A stretch of DNA of 64,000 nt, from NCBI RefSeq assembly GCF_037975245.1, contig NC_092569.1, positions 13,538,501 through 13,602,500 on the forward strand, in the 5' to 3' direction. Below, piece by piece: positions 12,950 through 24,736 of the stretch. The stretch comes from Apostichopus japonicus (taxonomy: Eukaryota; Echinodermata; Holothuroidea; Aspidochirotida; Stichopodidae). How positions within the stretch are numbered: the first letter of the stretch is position 1; each line of letters starts with the position of its first letter. Below the pieces are notes generated by a model. The model did not search any database. It was not told where the DNA came from and worked only from the letters and a program-made list of their open reading frames with translations. Both the position numbers and the translations under genes were made by a program.

Positions 12950-14396
12950 ATGTATATATAATTGAAGTCGTAATGAGTTGGAAAATCAAGCACAGTGAAA
13001 AAAACTTCCAGTCTCCATGCACCGGGAATCGAACCCGGGCCTCCCGCTTTATATGCGGACACCCTAACCACTAGGCTATGGACGCTGATTGTATTTCCAG
13101 AGGTTCAAAACCGGTGAGGAATATATATAAAAATGTAACCTTACCTCTACCGTGGGTCGTTCGAGACAGTGGACAGTAGGTGAAAGGTGGTTGTCAGCAA
13201 AGACTTGTGACATGCTTAGGCATTTAGCGTATTCAGCCGCGGAAATGGTGCACCATCGTGCAGGTGGTTCTGGTGCTGTGGAGAGATAACATTTTTTTTT
13301 AGACTTTTGACCTCTATTGCCCTTTGACCTCTACAGAAAACGATCTGTTCTTGTACTGAATAATAATGGAATCAATATACTAAATATGAAGTTCATCCAC
13401 TATGTCCTTTTTTTTTATAGTTTTTACAGAAATTACAATACAATGTGCCATATATACGGATACATTCATACGCACACACACACACACACGCACACAATGA
13501 AAATAAAATAAAACAAAATGTTTCAATTCGAATTTAACGTTGAAATATTTCCTGTTCAAAAGTAGGAGAAGATGCGTGCAATAATTTATGATGGCATTGT
13601 TTTTCACTGTTTTTGTTATAGTTTATAGTTATTTAGAACAAATCTTAGCGAAATCAATAATTAATTTTGATCATGTCACGTGATCATACCTCTCCAAAAG
13701 AGAAAATAACACCCGGTGTGTTGGTGACTTTCAAGAGGGAAATGTCCAGTATAGTCCATGGAAAATGAATTGAGAGCTATAACGTTTGATACGCTATTTC
13801 GGTTTTCAAGCTATACAAATTTCAAATATGCTAAAACTCTGGAATTCTCCTGTCACCGAAAACTTTAGTACAGTATAGGCCTAATTGTTAATGTTAACAA
13901 GTAATGTTCTAACAACTCAAATATAGGCCTAAGTGTTCTTTTTCACTTCATATAACGAAAGGAGTGCAACATTGCATAACATTCAACATTATTTGTCATT
14001 ATCAAATTTGAAATCATATACCTGTTTTTTTGGTTTTGAGGGCATAAATATTTCCTCAAATGTTGCCCGTGTCGCATCTAAGTGCTATCAAATATCAATA
14101 GTTAAATCCTGCTTAAATTCATCAATTAACTTTATATATTAATTAAATATATATGTGTTAGTATAATATAATTATACTAACACATATCCGTTAAATAGGA
14201 GTGGATAGGAGTATCATTGTATTGTTTTATATATGAGATTTGAGCACAATTTGCAAAGAATCTAAACGAAGAGGAAGAAAAAAACAACAACAAAAAACAA
14301 GAAAGAAATTAAGAAATTTGAGGAAAAATACTCACAAGATGCTTCATGTGCCCAGGCACCACACAAAAACAGGAACGCTAAACATAAACGTATCAT
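954..14396 (-). CDS. Bilobal secreted transferrin, 14 exons, 727 aa
   Basis: Iron-binding transferrin. Exons in transcript order: 14396-14336, 13275-13145, 11683-11563, 10878-10657, 9764-9641, 9390-9213, 8458-8375, 6421-6262, 5637-5473, 4824-4655, 3687-3558, 3226-3064, 2438-2174, 1163-954 (stop TAG). They total 2184 nt, all GT-AG, with phases joining in one frame. Residues 1-16 are a hydrophobic signal peptide ([16 protein letters not shown]). N-lobe iron ligands: Asp81 in TLDGGD, Tyr110 in YYGIAV, Tyr215 in GYSGA, His283 in VSHSV; anion site Thr135 and Arg139 in [12 protein letters not shown]-lobe ligands: Asp425, Tyr454, Tyr565, His634; anion site Thr479, but Lys483 where Arg is usual. Length is close to human serotransferrin (698 aa). 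There is no hydrophobic C-terminal tail, so it is probably not a GPI-anchored melanotransferrin. It was not compared with echinoderm major yolk protein, a larger transferrin relative. The 5'UTR start is not determined. A poly(A) signal AATAAA lies at 438-433, about 516 nt past the stop (weak). Confidence 0.95.
3364..3437. repeat. (TA)n microsatellite
   Basis: About 37 uninterrupted TA units in transferrin intron 11, followed by a short GTGT run at 3467. Confidence 0.97.
7205..7360. repeat. Dispersed repeat, copy in transferrin intron 7
   Basis: Shares TTTAGACTTGATCAAGT, CTGTGATA-CTCCC and TTTCTTAGCTGT in order with 18365-18510, same orientation. The family is unknown. Confidence 0.75.
7752..8093. 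mobile_element. Miniature inverted-repeat element, 342 bp, in transferrin intron 7
   Basis: The termini are inverted over about 28 bp: GGTGGATCTGAGGGGACAGG at the left and, read on the other strand from 8093, GGTGGTTCTGAAGGGACAGG. The interior is rich in TGTCGTGTTG, GTCGAGTTGACAA and related words and has no ORF of note. No clear target duplication is visible, so the superfamily is left open. Confidence 0.75.
11849..11965. repeat. 37-bp GC-rich tandem repeat, about 3 copies
   Basis: GAGGGCGTTCAGTAGCAGG occurs at 11888 and 11925, with a diverged copy before it. It lies in transferrin intron 2 next to a SINE copy. Confidence 0.85.
11995..12150 (-). mobile_element. Diverged SINE copy, same family
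   Basis: Shares AAAAATCAAGAACAGTGAAA, CTTCCAGCCTCCACCGGG and AACCCGGGCC with the other copies. The tRNA-like head is changed. Confidence 0.6.
12540..12663 (-). mobile_element. Partial SINE copy, same family
   Basis: Shares the head (CTATGGACGCTGATTGTAT, GACACCCTAACCACTATGC) and box B side CCGGGCCTCCCAC with the 12870-13120 copy. Its downstream body differs or is lost. Confidence 0.7.
12870..13120 (-). mobile_element. tRNA-derived SINE ending in (TA)n
   Basis: On the minus strand the head reads like a tRNA with box A TAGCCTAGTGGTTAGGG and box B GGGTTCGATTCCC (about 13027-13084). A tRNA-unrelated body follows (CAGTGTGCTTGA-like), then the tail (TA)n at 12870-12950. Similar copies are at 12540-12663 and 11995-12150. 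It lies in transferrin intron 2. The anticodon arm is imperfect, so it is not called as a tRNA gene. Confidence 0.8.
14151..14187. repeat. Perfect 17-bp inverted repeat, 3-nt loop
   Basis: ATATGTGTTAGTATAAT, spacer ATA, then its exact reverse complement. It lies in transferrin intron 1 about 150 bp from the exon 1 donor. Confidence 0.95.
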
Positions 14397-16172
14397 TTTG
14401 TCAGTTATTCTCTTGTCATCGACGCGGGTCTTCAATTCTGATGTCTAGGTGAGCCTGCAGGGTCTCCGTGCGATTTCTTCTAGTCGCTGTTGGAGCGCAA
14501 GTGTCGGCATCCTGGAACCTGTACATCACTTTTATTGCTTTTTGTGATCTCACGAAAGGTAAGATCAAGGTCAAATGGCTACAAAAATTAACGACTTTCT
14601 GTTTTTTTTTTTTACCCCTTAACCCATACGTTTTCCTCGATGGTGCTGGCTTACCTGGAAACGGAAGATAATTCGTTCCTGGATTTCTGGAATTGTCATT
14701 TTCATGGTAGGTAGCTATATATAACCGTTAGATAACATAGCAAGTCTATTGATGATCATTCAATGCGTCCTCCTTTCAGTAAACAACGGATCCGTTGTTC
14801 CATTAAACTCCTATACCTGGGTAAACCAGGGAGTTGTCATAAACAACTCCCTGCAGGGTAAACTGTTTACTACAGACCGAAGCATATATATATACTGTGG
14901 TAAAAAAAGTGGAGAATTTTCATATAAACATATATACCCTGCAGGGGTAGATTGTCGGGTTATGCAGTAAGCGACGGGGTGATAAATCAGCTGATCCTTC
15001 ATGGTCAGCAAAATGCTGTGTAACATAGTTGTAGGTGATGTTGTACTGTGTTAAATGTGCGTGTGGTATACCCAGAGAGCTGTTATATTAATGAGAACAG
15101 CTCCCTGGTATAAGAACGTTTCATACACAGCAAAAGAGGAAAGGGTACACCAACAAACGTCGCCACGAAGATCATCAGAGCTAGCGTCTCACCTCCCACC
15201 CCGACACCCCTTCCCACTCCGACACCCCTCCCACCCCAACACCTCTTCACCCCTACTCTATCCGTTCTTCTCACTGCCGACTCTGTCATATCACTCTTAT
15301 TTACCATCCATGATATATCTTATATCGCATATAGTTTATTACCTATTTAACATGATTATTCGATGTAACAAGACCTAACTATGCAACCTGTATATTATAT
15401 GTATATGGCCTAACCACGTATCATTGACAAGGAAAACTTGTATAACGGATGACTTTCATACCATCATCCATGTATCGTCAAGACTTCCGGGTAAGATTTT
15501 GTACATTATTTATAGTTCTCCATATATTCTCTTGTTACATTACATATCATCATTACAAATCGTATACCCATATCCATGTATTGAGTTATTAACGGGATTA
15601 TCCAGTTGCATATTCCGAGTTCTGCGACCTGAGGCTTAAACATTTATTGAACCCTTCAAATTTTAAATATGTTAAAATAAGGGAAGACTACTAATCCTTT
15701 CCTTTTTCCAGTTCCCTTCCTACTGACCCTCCCCCTTTCGATCCTCTCCGATAACCCCCCTCCCCCCGACTCTCCCTGCCTGGAATAAAGTTTGGTGTTA
15801 AAGACAGTTTTTTTTTTCAAAGTATAGTTTTATTGAATTTCATTTGCGACACATTCTCTGACATTCAGGAATGTTAAATTATATAGACCCCCCCAAAAAA
15901 AAGGGTCTTAGTGAGAAACATAGTTAACGCTGAAAAATTGACTGTAAAATGATAGTTTAAGTTGAAATATGAGTGACCATTTCTAGTGCGGTTCTAGCAT
16001 ATTTACGTACAATAAAGTACAAAGTGTAGGCTATATGACTCGAAACTTAATCAGGTTTTCAGTCTCCGTATATTTAGCCTAGTCGACTCGACACGACTCG
16101 ACCGTAAAATGAAGTGATTCAACCGTATGAAGTCTGTGTATTGTATACAACGCGGCTGTTTGCAGATCTCTT
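14397..16172. other. Region upstream of transferrin
   Basis: Should contain the 5'UTR and promoter. The base context of the ATG is CAAAATG. A TATATAA-like word on the minus strand near 14715-14722 is the only core-promoter hint and is weak. No coding exon recognised. Confidence 0.35.
14781..15107. repeat. Cluster of short palindromes upstream of transferrin
   Basis: AACAACGGATCCGTTGTT (perfect), AGGGAGTTGT with ACAACTCCCT around a 5-nt loop, CCCTGCAGGG, and at 15065-15107 GAGCTGTT / AACAGCTC within TATACCCAG...CTGGTATA. They begin about 385 bp upstream of the transferrin ATG. The outer ends look related, so this may be a decayed miniature inverted-repeat element. Confidence 0.7.
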
Positions 16173-16638
16173 CAGGGCCAGATATAGCTTGTGGGGAGCC
16201 CGGGGCCAGAATAGTTTAGGGCCCTTTCACGATTAGGCTCACTTTCTAAGCGGAGCGCCACTATAGATTGGCGCGTATAGCGTGCATGACAATTTTGGCA
16301 GAAAATGCTTCCCAGATCATTGGAAATTGCACTTCCCAGGCCTTGCAAGTTGCATCTAAACATTAATTTACATTTGTAAACACTGAATTAGTGATGTTTT
16401 GTGGTGTCACGTGTGTGACAAGTTACGCAAATGCCGTAGAATAAAGATCATGCATCCTTATAGGCCCCATGTATTTATGGAAAGACAACTTTTGTTCAGT
16501 GTGGAGTTTCGAACAAAAGGTCCATATTTTACATGTTGACCATCGACGGACGGACGGAAAGGCATCTTATGCCTCCATTTTTTTGGACACCCAAATGTGG
16601 GGGCCCGGGGCCTGGGCCCCGCCGTAAATCCGGCACTG
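16173..16638. mobile_element. Degenerate hAT-like element
   Basis: One end reads CAGTGCCGGATTTACGG (reverse strand from 16638), a common hAT terminus, followed inward by a G/C-rich GGGCCC stretch; the other end is CAGGGCCAGATATAGC at 16173. The flanks do not match as a duplication. The interior shares GGAGCGCCACTA and TTGCAAGTTGCATCTAAACA with the CATAGGC family. Confidence 0.55.
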
Positions 16639-17867
16639 AGACTCATGCATTCAGTATGTATTTGACTAGTAATCTGAGTGTACGTTGCACATCAGTTCTC
16701 AAACAAATATAATTGCGATGAGCTCATCTCATTCATACCAGGGTGGGATTAATTTTGCTCTTTAATGATTAGTCCATGTGACATTGTCCGCAGCATATCA
16801 CTATCAATTTTTTTTTTTTTTTTACAAATTTGCTTGTACACGTGTACATGTCTCCATTTCCTCGCAGCGAAAACGCACGTAATACACTATAATTTGTATC
16901 CCAAGGTAAACGTGACCTAGTGAATATAATCCCAGTGAGCATGTATCAGGTTTGCGTGCAAGTTCAACAGAGTTCACATACAGGTGTAGTCTTGTTAAGA
17001 CCCTAGTATGAACAGCCTAGTGTACCTTTCTTTTTCACAAAGCTATTTTTCCGTATCTATTTGTTGTACTGCCCATGCAGACGCTTTCGATTGATACTAG
17101 GTCGGACAGATCCTCTGGCATGTAAAATACAGTGGGCAAGCACATTCGTGGTAAGCAGAAACGGACTCTGGGGCATGTACAGTTTGCACGCGAGAAAAAG
17201 AGTATTACAAACAACTTGGCCATGACTACTAAGGTGCCGTACCACAGTTAATCGTTCCATTGATTGCTTAATTCATCACTTTCATGGCCCGCTAAAACAT
17301 AGCTAGGTTTCAACTGGCGTATACTATACCCGCCACATGATATATGAGAGCTTGGCCTGCTATGGCCGGTTAGATCTTGAGCTAGAAGAGGAGAAAGTTT
17401 AGCATACTGAATCCGAACCCTTCCGTCTGCTCGCTCGGAGTAATTCCCACATTTAAGCATAGAATTTCTTTACTGCATTATATCACCTCATATCCTACTA
17501 ATCTTTACACCATCTGTATTTTTGGAAATATGCTCCCTTCCATAAAGGCAGGAATAGACAATGATAATAACCGAAAAAATGCCAAAACAAGCATTAGATC
17601 AGTCAGGTCATATTAGGTCTTCTTTTTCTGAGCGGATGTACATTACTGTAATTGTGGTAAATTGCCTACAGTTAAATACACCTTGCGTAATTTCTGATCC
17701 CAAATCATGAGGTAGTGTACGTACAACTTTTATGTTGCGATTCGAAATGAGTATGCCGTGAAAAAGTAAGAAAAAACAAGCAGCGTTTGATGACGTCATT
17801 GGCTCCATTCGGATTATATTCCTGTGCAAATATCATTGTAACTTACGGTACTTTTAATTTACTTTCA

Positions 17868-17930
17868 TACACAAGCTCTCTAGTGGATAAGCAGCTTGCT
17901 AACAGTTTTATTTTATTTTCAAATATAATT
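17868..17930. repeat. Single copy of the 62216 repeat, inverted
   Basis: TCTCTAGTGGATAAGCAG and CTAACAGTTTTATTTTATTT match the complement of the 62216-62510 units. Confidence 0.75.
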
Positions 17931-18364
17931 GTGTTATGCAGTTCAGAAATGTGAAAGAAGGCACATACCTAAAACGAACCTTCAGCTTACTTGATAGATA
18001 TCTTTGTAATGGACACCCCTCCCCCTCTCTCCCGCCCTAAACAGCTAAGGAAAAGTCTTGCACCATTTGGGGGATATCCTGAGCTAGTGTAAGTGTCTGG
18101 AAGTTACCATCTGCATGATAAATTGGTGAGGTCAGAATGCCAACAGGATCTGAAACGTTTGACTTTCTTGTTGTCTTTACTTACATATTTCCCAGGTTAA
18201 GCGTCAAAGGTGTTGTTACTGACTCTGAAATCCCTGTCATCCGATCATTAAGTCATGTTAATAGCTTCCATTTGTTAGATTCAGCAATTTCAATACCAAT
18301 CCCCATGACGGAAAATAAACATTGTAATAAACATAGGAATACATAAGAAAAATGAAGCACATCA

Positions 18365-18510
18365 TAAAGTTCAATGATGTCAAATTTAGACTTGATCAAG
18401 TATTCAGCCGTTTTGTGTGAAGGAACATTAAATCTGTGATATCTCCCAACTGGAATCAGATTTTTCTTAGCTGTATGTGCATGCCACGTCTCTCTATCAC
18501 ATAGATCAGT
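18365..18510. repeat. Dispersed repeat, intergenic copy
   Basis: Partner of 7205-7360. The ends cannot be set by eye. Confidence 0.75.
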
Positions 18511-19094
18511 AATGATGCTAGGGTTATTTGTGTTTCCTCTAGGAGTACATTTTCTTGTAACGTTAACTGAAGCATTTGATAATTTCTGCTTTGTTTCCTT
18601 TGGTAATGTTTTCTTTATATTTTGCTCTGAGTGGGAGCGACCAAGAAAGTGAATTTTCCATTTAAGGAAGCAACGGTGTATACTCCATCCAGATATTTTT
18701 ATACGTAAGTGAAGCTAATCACATAGCCACATACAATTATTTCCCCGTAAAAGTACAGTGCAAATTACGCTGCACTATTAAGCTATATACATGTTTAGTA
18801 TTGAAATGAGCAGACAGTCGATTGCACACACACGACCGTACACGCATGTGCGCACACTCAGCCAAAATGGCAAAGTCACACACTGAAAACTTGAATTTAT
18901 CGCATGATATTATATGTGTAATTATGTATGTATATTAGATCCTCTTGCGAGCAGGAACTCGCGAAGAAACCTCATTGGCTTATCAAAGCCGCAAGCTGAC
19001 CGAAGTCAGTCTCTTAGATTCATACTTAACGTCCATGATAATGAATTGTCAATTGTCAACAGCTCTGTAACTGGACGACATACATTAATCTTTG

Positions 19095-19160
19095 AGTGAC
19101 TCGAACTCGGGACCTTATGATTGAAAGGCACCGGCGTTAACCACTGAGCTAACACTCCAT
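19095..19160 (-). mobile_element. tRNA-like sequence, probable SINE head
   Basis: The minus strand reads GGAGTGTTAGCTCAGTGGTT (box A region) then GGTCCCGAGTTCGAGTCACTC (box B region), spaced as in a tRNA. The anticodon stem does not pair well and the 3' half runs into other sequence, so a SINE or tRNA pseudogene is more likely than a working tRNA gene. ACACTCCATAACACTCCAT is repeated just beyond its 5' end. Confidence 0.6.
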
Positions 19161-20859
19161 ATCATAACATAACACTCCATAACACTCCATGTCACTTTAA
19201 ATGGTTGTGTTATTGCAACAGAAGACGAAATAGGTCATGTGAACTCTGGCAGATACAATTGCTTTAAATTATAACAAGGTGTTATTCATATAAACATGCC
19301 TGGTGTTAAGCTGTTCCTTTTGTTAATGATTTCCTGGATATCGTTGAGGTCGTGATAATCCAATGTTGTTATCAAAGGTGAAGCCGAGTGCGAAAAGTGT
19401 ACTTTTTTGCAGGTCTCCACCTCAACCCCTTAATCGCCTACACGTAAAAACCAAGGAGTGACGGGCGGGGGAGGGGGGAGGGGTAGGTGGGATTTAAAGT
19501 CATATTAATGTACTATTTTTTTTTTATAGGACTTAAGCACCGAATATAGGATGTGAAATAACACCAATATTAGCAGAGTGATATAGCTTCAATGGTATAA
19601 TCACGTATATACAGCAGGAAGAGATACCCTTAATATGTTTTTTTACCCCCTTCAGATGGCATCGAATCTAGACTATGAACTTTCACCTTTCAAAAAGTCA
19701 CATCGGTTGAGGGCGCTCCATATCTCTATTGTATTAGGTAACCTTAATGTTTTGAGATATTAAAATTATTAAAACTTACTAGTAGCATAATAATAAATGT
19801 GTATTATTAATTTTGATGTGATTTATACGATCTGGATAAAAGAAAGTAGCATTTATACCTTCATTGCGCGTATAGAAAGAACAGGTTGTTATGTGATCAT
19901 ATCTCCTTCATAACTTTACAGAATGGCGTCGAGAGACAAGTCGTGGTACCCCCCACCCCCGCCCCCTTCAACACTTTTTCTCATGCATAAGCCCTTTGGA
20001 AAATATCAGCAAGTTAATACACTATTCTTTATACCACATTTTTCCGGGTCCCCAGCCCTTTCATTTGGCTCCTCTTGTCGGGCTGACATTTAGAGGTCAA
20101 GGAACATGTACAAGTTGAATAGGTACGTGCTCAGCGTGACGTATACCTTAACTGGAAACGAAAGTGAGTTAAGTGGGACAAATCGGTTCCAAACGACCGT
20201 GGAATTCTACACAGAGCAATCCTATAGAATTATGGGATAACACAACTTTTTATTATTATTTATAATTATGGGATAACACACCTGATTGACACTCGTCTTT
20301 TAACAACAATTGTATGATTTGATATGTAATTTTGCCCGCCCACTTCATCTGTGACGCCAGACTGCTCGGAATGGGCGAGGTGTGTGTGTTGGGGGGGGGG
20401 TGGGGTGAAGAAGTTAGGTGAGGATGGAAGGGGGAGGTGAGTAGGAGCCGATACCTTTAGTATGGGATGGGGCATAAACATTTTGCATAATAGCCTTAGC
20501 ATGTATACTATCATACTGAAAGATCATCAAGCTGCAGAAGGTACTATGAAGCTTTAACGGGGTTGTGGGGGAGGGGGTGATGGATATTTGAAAGGACTTT
20601 CTCGGCTTGTCTTTTAAACCTTTTTGAGGAGACACCAAAAGAAGACGGAGAAAGACAACAACGAAGAGAGACAAAATTTTAGATCAAACATCCGGAAGAC
20701 AAACTCGAAATCCAAGCTAGGTCAGTGCTACAATTAGACCAAATAATTGGATTTCAACAACTTCCTTTTTATTGGTGGTATTCTTCTGGGAAATCCCCTG
20801 TGAGGCAAAAGTTGTTATGCATCGACAATTATGTGACATCAGTCCACTTTTTTTCAACG

Positions 20860-21255
20860 TCGGGAGGTAGAAGGGGTGGAGGAGGGGAGGAGGAGAAGGC
20901 CAGAAACCCTACCATCCTCCTTCCAGGCTGGATCCCCAATATCGCATCCCGTGGATATTTCCAATCGAATCAAGTATGTTATGGAATTGTACATTGAGCG
21001 TTTACATATATCAATGACGAATGGTGAAACGGGTATCGATGCTGGGTGGAGAGGGGTGGGAGATGGGTGGGAGAGGGGTGGGAGGGGGTATTGCAACAAT
21101 TTACATGCAATTCGCAATTCAACCGCTCACCTCCCTTCCTCGTTCACCCCTTCGCCGTACACCTCCCCTTCCCCCGTTCACCTTCCCTCCCAATTCACCT
21201 CCTCTCTCACTTCACCTCCCCACCCCATTCATCTCCCTTCACAATTCACCTCAAG
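20860..21255. repeat. G-rich then C-rich low-complexity tract
   Basis: GGAGGGGAGGAGGAG at 20878-20894, several GGGTGGGAG-type runs at 21040-21091, then degenerate TTCACCTCCC units at 21125-21255. Plus-strand guanine runs at 21040-21091 could form a G-quadruplex. Open frames here are compositional. Confidence 0.8.
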
Positions 21256-21995
21256 AAAGAAGAAAAACGAAATAGAAATTTAAGATAAACGTTCATCGTT
21301 GTCTGGGGACAGCTGGTAAATATTTCGAAAGTCAAAGGGGAGTTCCCTCAGAATGTGGACACAAGTACTATTAGCCTATTTAATGACTGACCCCATTAAC
21401 TGACTAACAAGACTTCATAAAGGTTTCGATAAGCTATATCTATTTGATTTGCAAAGTAATGCATTGCTCAGTCTGGAATAAACTTATATATTTGTAATGC
21501 TCAGCAAATTTAGAGCAGAATGTCACGGTGTGAACGCTAACAATCGCAGTGATAATTTACAGCTAATATTAGCCCATCACGTAACTCGAAACAGCTGATT
21601 TTCAAACTAGGTTTCAGAGAAATAAAATGAGCTATTAAGGTTTAAAGTTCAGTCTTAATGACGATATGCTATAGTTACCCTACCAACTCTGTGGTATAAC
21701 TCATTCAATTGTCATTCAAAACATCTGTTTCCTTGAGATGGCAAACGTGTGAGATATCTTTACGTCCCAGGTGTGCTTCACATGACCTCACCAGAAAATT
21801 CCAGCGAATCAGGAACCACCTGTATCTGTATATGCTATGGAATATTAATAACTGAGATGTGAATTGTTGCATTGGCTCTCAGATTTCTTACTTCATTTAG
21901 CGTTAAAGGTAATAGTATTTAGGCTGGCCACCTCTCCCTCATTCCTACCTAGTATGGTGTCACATATGGCCAGGCAAGCATCATGCATGGACAAC

Positions 21996-22890
21996 CATAG
22001 GCTTACGAGGCGGAGGGGGGGGCAGGGGGCAGACTCCCCCCAAATTCCAGATGACAAGAAATTCGGGCAAAAGTCCTAAAAAATTCAGGCAGCCTAAGAG
22101 GAAAAAACTATATATATATATATATATATGAATATGCAGTAGCTTGCCCGAATTTTTTAAAATTTTTGCCCGACAATTCTGTGGAGAGCGTTTCATGTCA
22201 TTTGTTTTGTGACATTAATATTAATAGAGGCGTAATGATTTTCTTTATTTAGCATCATGTTGCCAGAATATTTTCGTGTAACACCACCGTAAGCGCTTTT
22301 TGAACTATCAAAAGAATGTTCTGACTAGTCAACTGTATACCTGGACATCCCCGACATGAGTGTATATAAGAAACGTTTTCTTGTTCATGGATGGTGGGGG
22401 TGCCTACAAGTACAGGTTTATCATATTCTTTGTTAGTTTTATACTTTTTTGTGAGACAAATTGCAGTCTCACCCGACACAGCGACATTATCACGCCTACG
22501 TGTCGTTGAACAATGTATGTTTTTTTCTGGAGGTAGCTGAGTAGCCTACTGTGTTAAAATAATAAATACGGTAACTAAATAGGAGCTTAAAAAATATACT
22601 GTCATATTTTTCCCCTTCAAAGTGATGTTACCATTTTTTTCCCTTCTAATTTACCAAAATTTTGGGGAAGTGTAACTTTCTAAAACGTGTGATTGTAAAA
22701 TGAAGAATGTTTAGATGCAACTTGCAAGGCCTCAGAAGTGCCATTTCCGGCAATCTCAGAGGCAGTTTTTGCCAAAAAATTATTGAGCGCTACGCGCCAA
22801 CCGATGGTGGCGCTCCGCTTTGATAGTGTCACGGGAACTTTCGGGCATAAAAGTTTCTGCCCCAAACTGAAATGGTCCCGTACGCCTATG
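21996..22890 (-). mobile_element. Nonautonomous hAT-like element, CATAGGC family, intact
   Basis: Begins CATAGGCTTACG and ends CGTACGCCTATG (inverted CATAGGCGTACG). It is flanked by the exact 8-bp duplication TGGACAAC (21988-21995 and 22891-22898). The 895-bp body has no transposase. It includes a GGGCAAAAGTCC / TTGCCCGA inverted segment around (TA)n at 22108-22130. Orientation given is relative to the 59424 copy. The 8-bp duplication and CA-start suggest hAT; P elements also make 8-bp duplications. Confidence 0.92.
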
Positions 22891-23411
22891 TGGACAACCA
22901 TGCAACCAACGTATGTACTTTAATAAGCATTTTACTTTGATTCTAGCCAGAGGGTTTTATTTGTCATATTTTAGTCTCAAAACGTGCTTGCTGATGAAAT
23001 TCGGAAAACAAACTTCCGAAGCAGATACAATGAATCTTATTCTAAATCCACTTTGACCAGGTGGGTTTAGACCTAATTGCCAAAAAAAAGTGTCGCAATC
23101 GAAAGAAAGAAATTTATTTTTTGTTGCCCTTGTGGCGCGAACGATTTACCGTAAAATCACTGCGACCGCCCATATCAACATGCTCATTACACAAAACCTA
23201 TATATACTCGTACCGTCCACTTTTTTTTACCCAATTCCACGGAGGAAACGTCTGAAAACACTTGTTTATTCATTGCAATGGCAAGAAATAACACAATTTC
23301 GCAAGCTACATCCGTAAGACCAAATGAAAGATACAATTCAAGAGAAGAAACCTTACACAGGCTAGCCTCGAACTTGAAAGCCTAAGCCACATAACGGTCG
23401 TAACTAACAAA

Positions 23412-23591
23412 ACAGATAGATTTGATTGGCGCATGATCTGTTGGGCGGGGCTTGCAAATGTTAATTGAAGTTCAGATAGATTTGATTGGCGCATGATCTG
23501 TTGGGCGGGGCTTGCAAATGTTAATTGAAGTTCAGATAGATTTGATTGGCGAATGATCTGTTGGGCGGGGCTTGCAAATGTTAATTGAAGT
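23412..23591. repeat. 60-bp tandem repeat, three near-identical copies
   Basis: The unit starts CAGATAGATTTGATTGGCG and includes TTGGGCGGGGCTTGCAAATG. The copies differ at one base (GCGCATG against GCGAATG), so the array is young. Confidence 0.95.
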
Positions 23592-24519
23592 TTGTAGAAT
23601 CTACGGACTCGTTAATAAATCTGGGGCGAACTTTATTCAACTCAAAATGTTTAGCTACAGATAACTCCATAAAAATAATGAATATTGATATGAAAATTGC
23701 ATAGAACGGTGTAAGTTTCACTGAGCTTTTAGGGCAGTAAGCTGGAAAGGTCGAAGTTAAAATTTTGCAAACACACATTGAGACTTTAATATTCCTCAAT
23801 AGTCTGGGTATACGTTGGAGAGTTAGAAACCACACGAAGGAAATATTATGTCTCACTGCTAGGGGATTCACCAACCTCCTCCTTCAAAGTATGGCCTTTA
23901 AGTAATGGCCCCCTTAGTCGCCCCCCTCCCGCACACATATACACACACCAGTGGCGTAGCTACGGGGGGGCCTGGGGGCCGAGGCCCCCATGAAATGGGC
24001 TGGCCCCCCACTGGCCCCCCACTGGGAATGGGGTAACAAAAATGTTGTAAAAAAAAAAAAAACTCATCAGTGCCATTCACTAATATTTTTTGTTCAATAA
24101 TTTGGGAAATAGAGTGACACAATTTTCTCGTCTGCATCTGGGAGAATAAGAATAATACAATATCTGAAGTAATCATGAGAATGGTCACACAGCATGGCAT
24201 GGCAATGGTCGATGCGACGATTGCGACCATACACCACGAACCTTGTTGTGCTGCGCGATATCGATATCTACCAATACATGTAATCGGTCATCGATTGGCA
24301 CAAAAACCCAGATTCTGATGACAGCTGCCTCAAGAAACCCAATAAATGGCCTAATTAGCACCGAGCCACCAATGTGGACCATTACCGAAACATCGATGCG
24401 TGTTTAGTCTTCCATCCACAAGTCCACATGTGGGCATATCCTGCAAACCTACCGGTAGCCCACAGGGGTTTGAGTTGGGAGAAAGGCCTTGAAACCTTGA
24501 AACGACAAATGATGCCAAC

Positions 24520-24688
24520 CATAGGCATACGGGGGGGGGGGGGGGGGGAATGCCCCCAAATTTCCAGTAGACGAGAAATTTGGGCAAAAGTACTGAAAAA
24601 TTCGGGCAGCCTAAGAGGAGAATTTTTTTTTTCTCCTCTTAGGCTGCCCGAATTTTTCAGGACTTTTGCCCGAATTTCTTGTCCTCTG

Positions 24689-24736
<48 letters not shown>

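Larger units (their letters stand above)
16639..21987. other. Intergenic, no gene recognised
   Basis: Holds the dispersed repeats at 17868 and 18365, the tRNA-like sequence at 19095, many G/C runs and the tract at 20860. Open frames are short and unlike known families. Confidence 0.5.

Noticed and set aside
19095-19160. Functional tRNA gene
   Set aside because: Box A and box B words are present but the anticodon stem does not pair properly; more likely SINE or pseudogene. The same holds for the tRNA-like head at 13027-13110.
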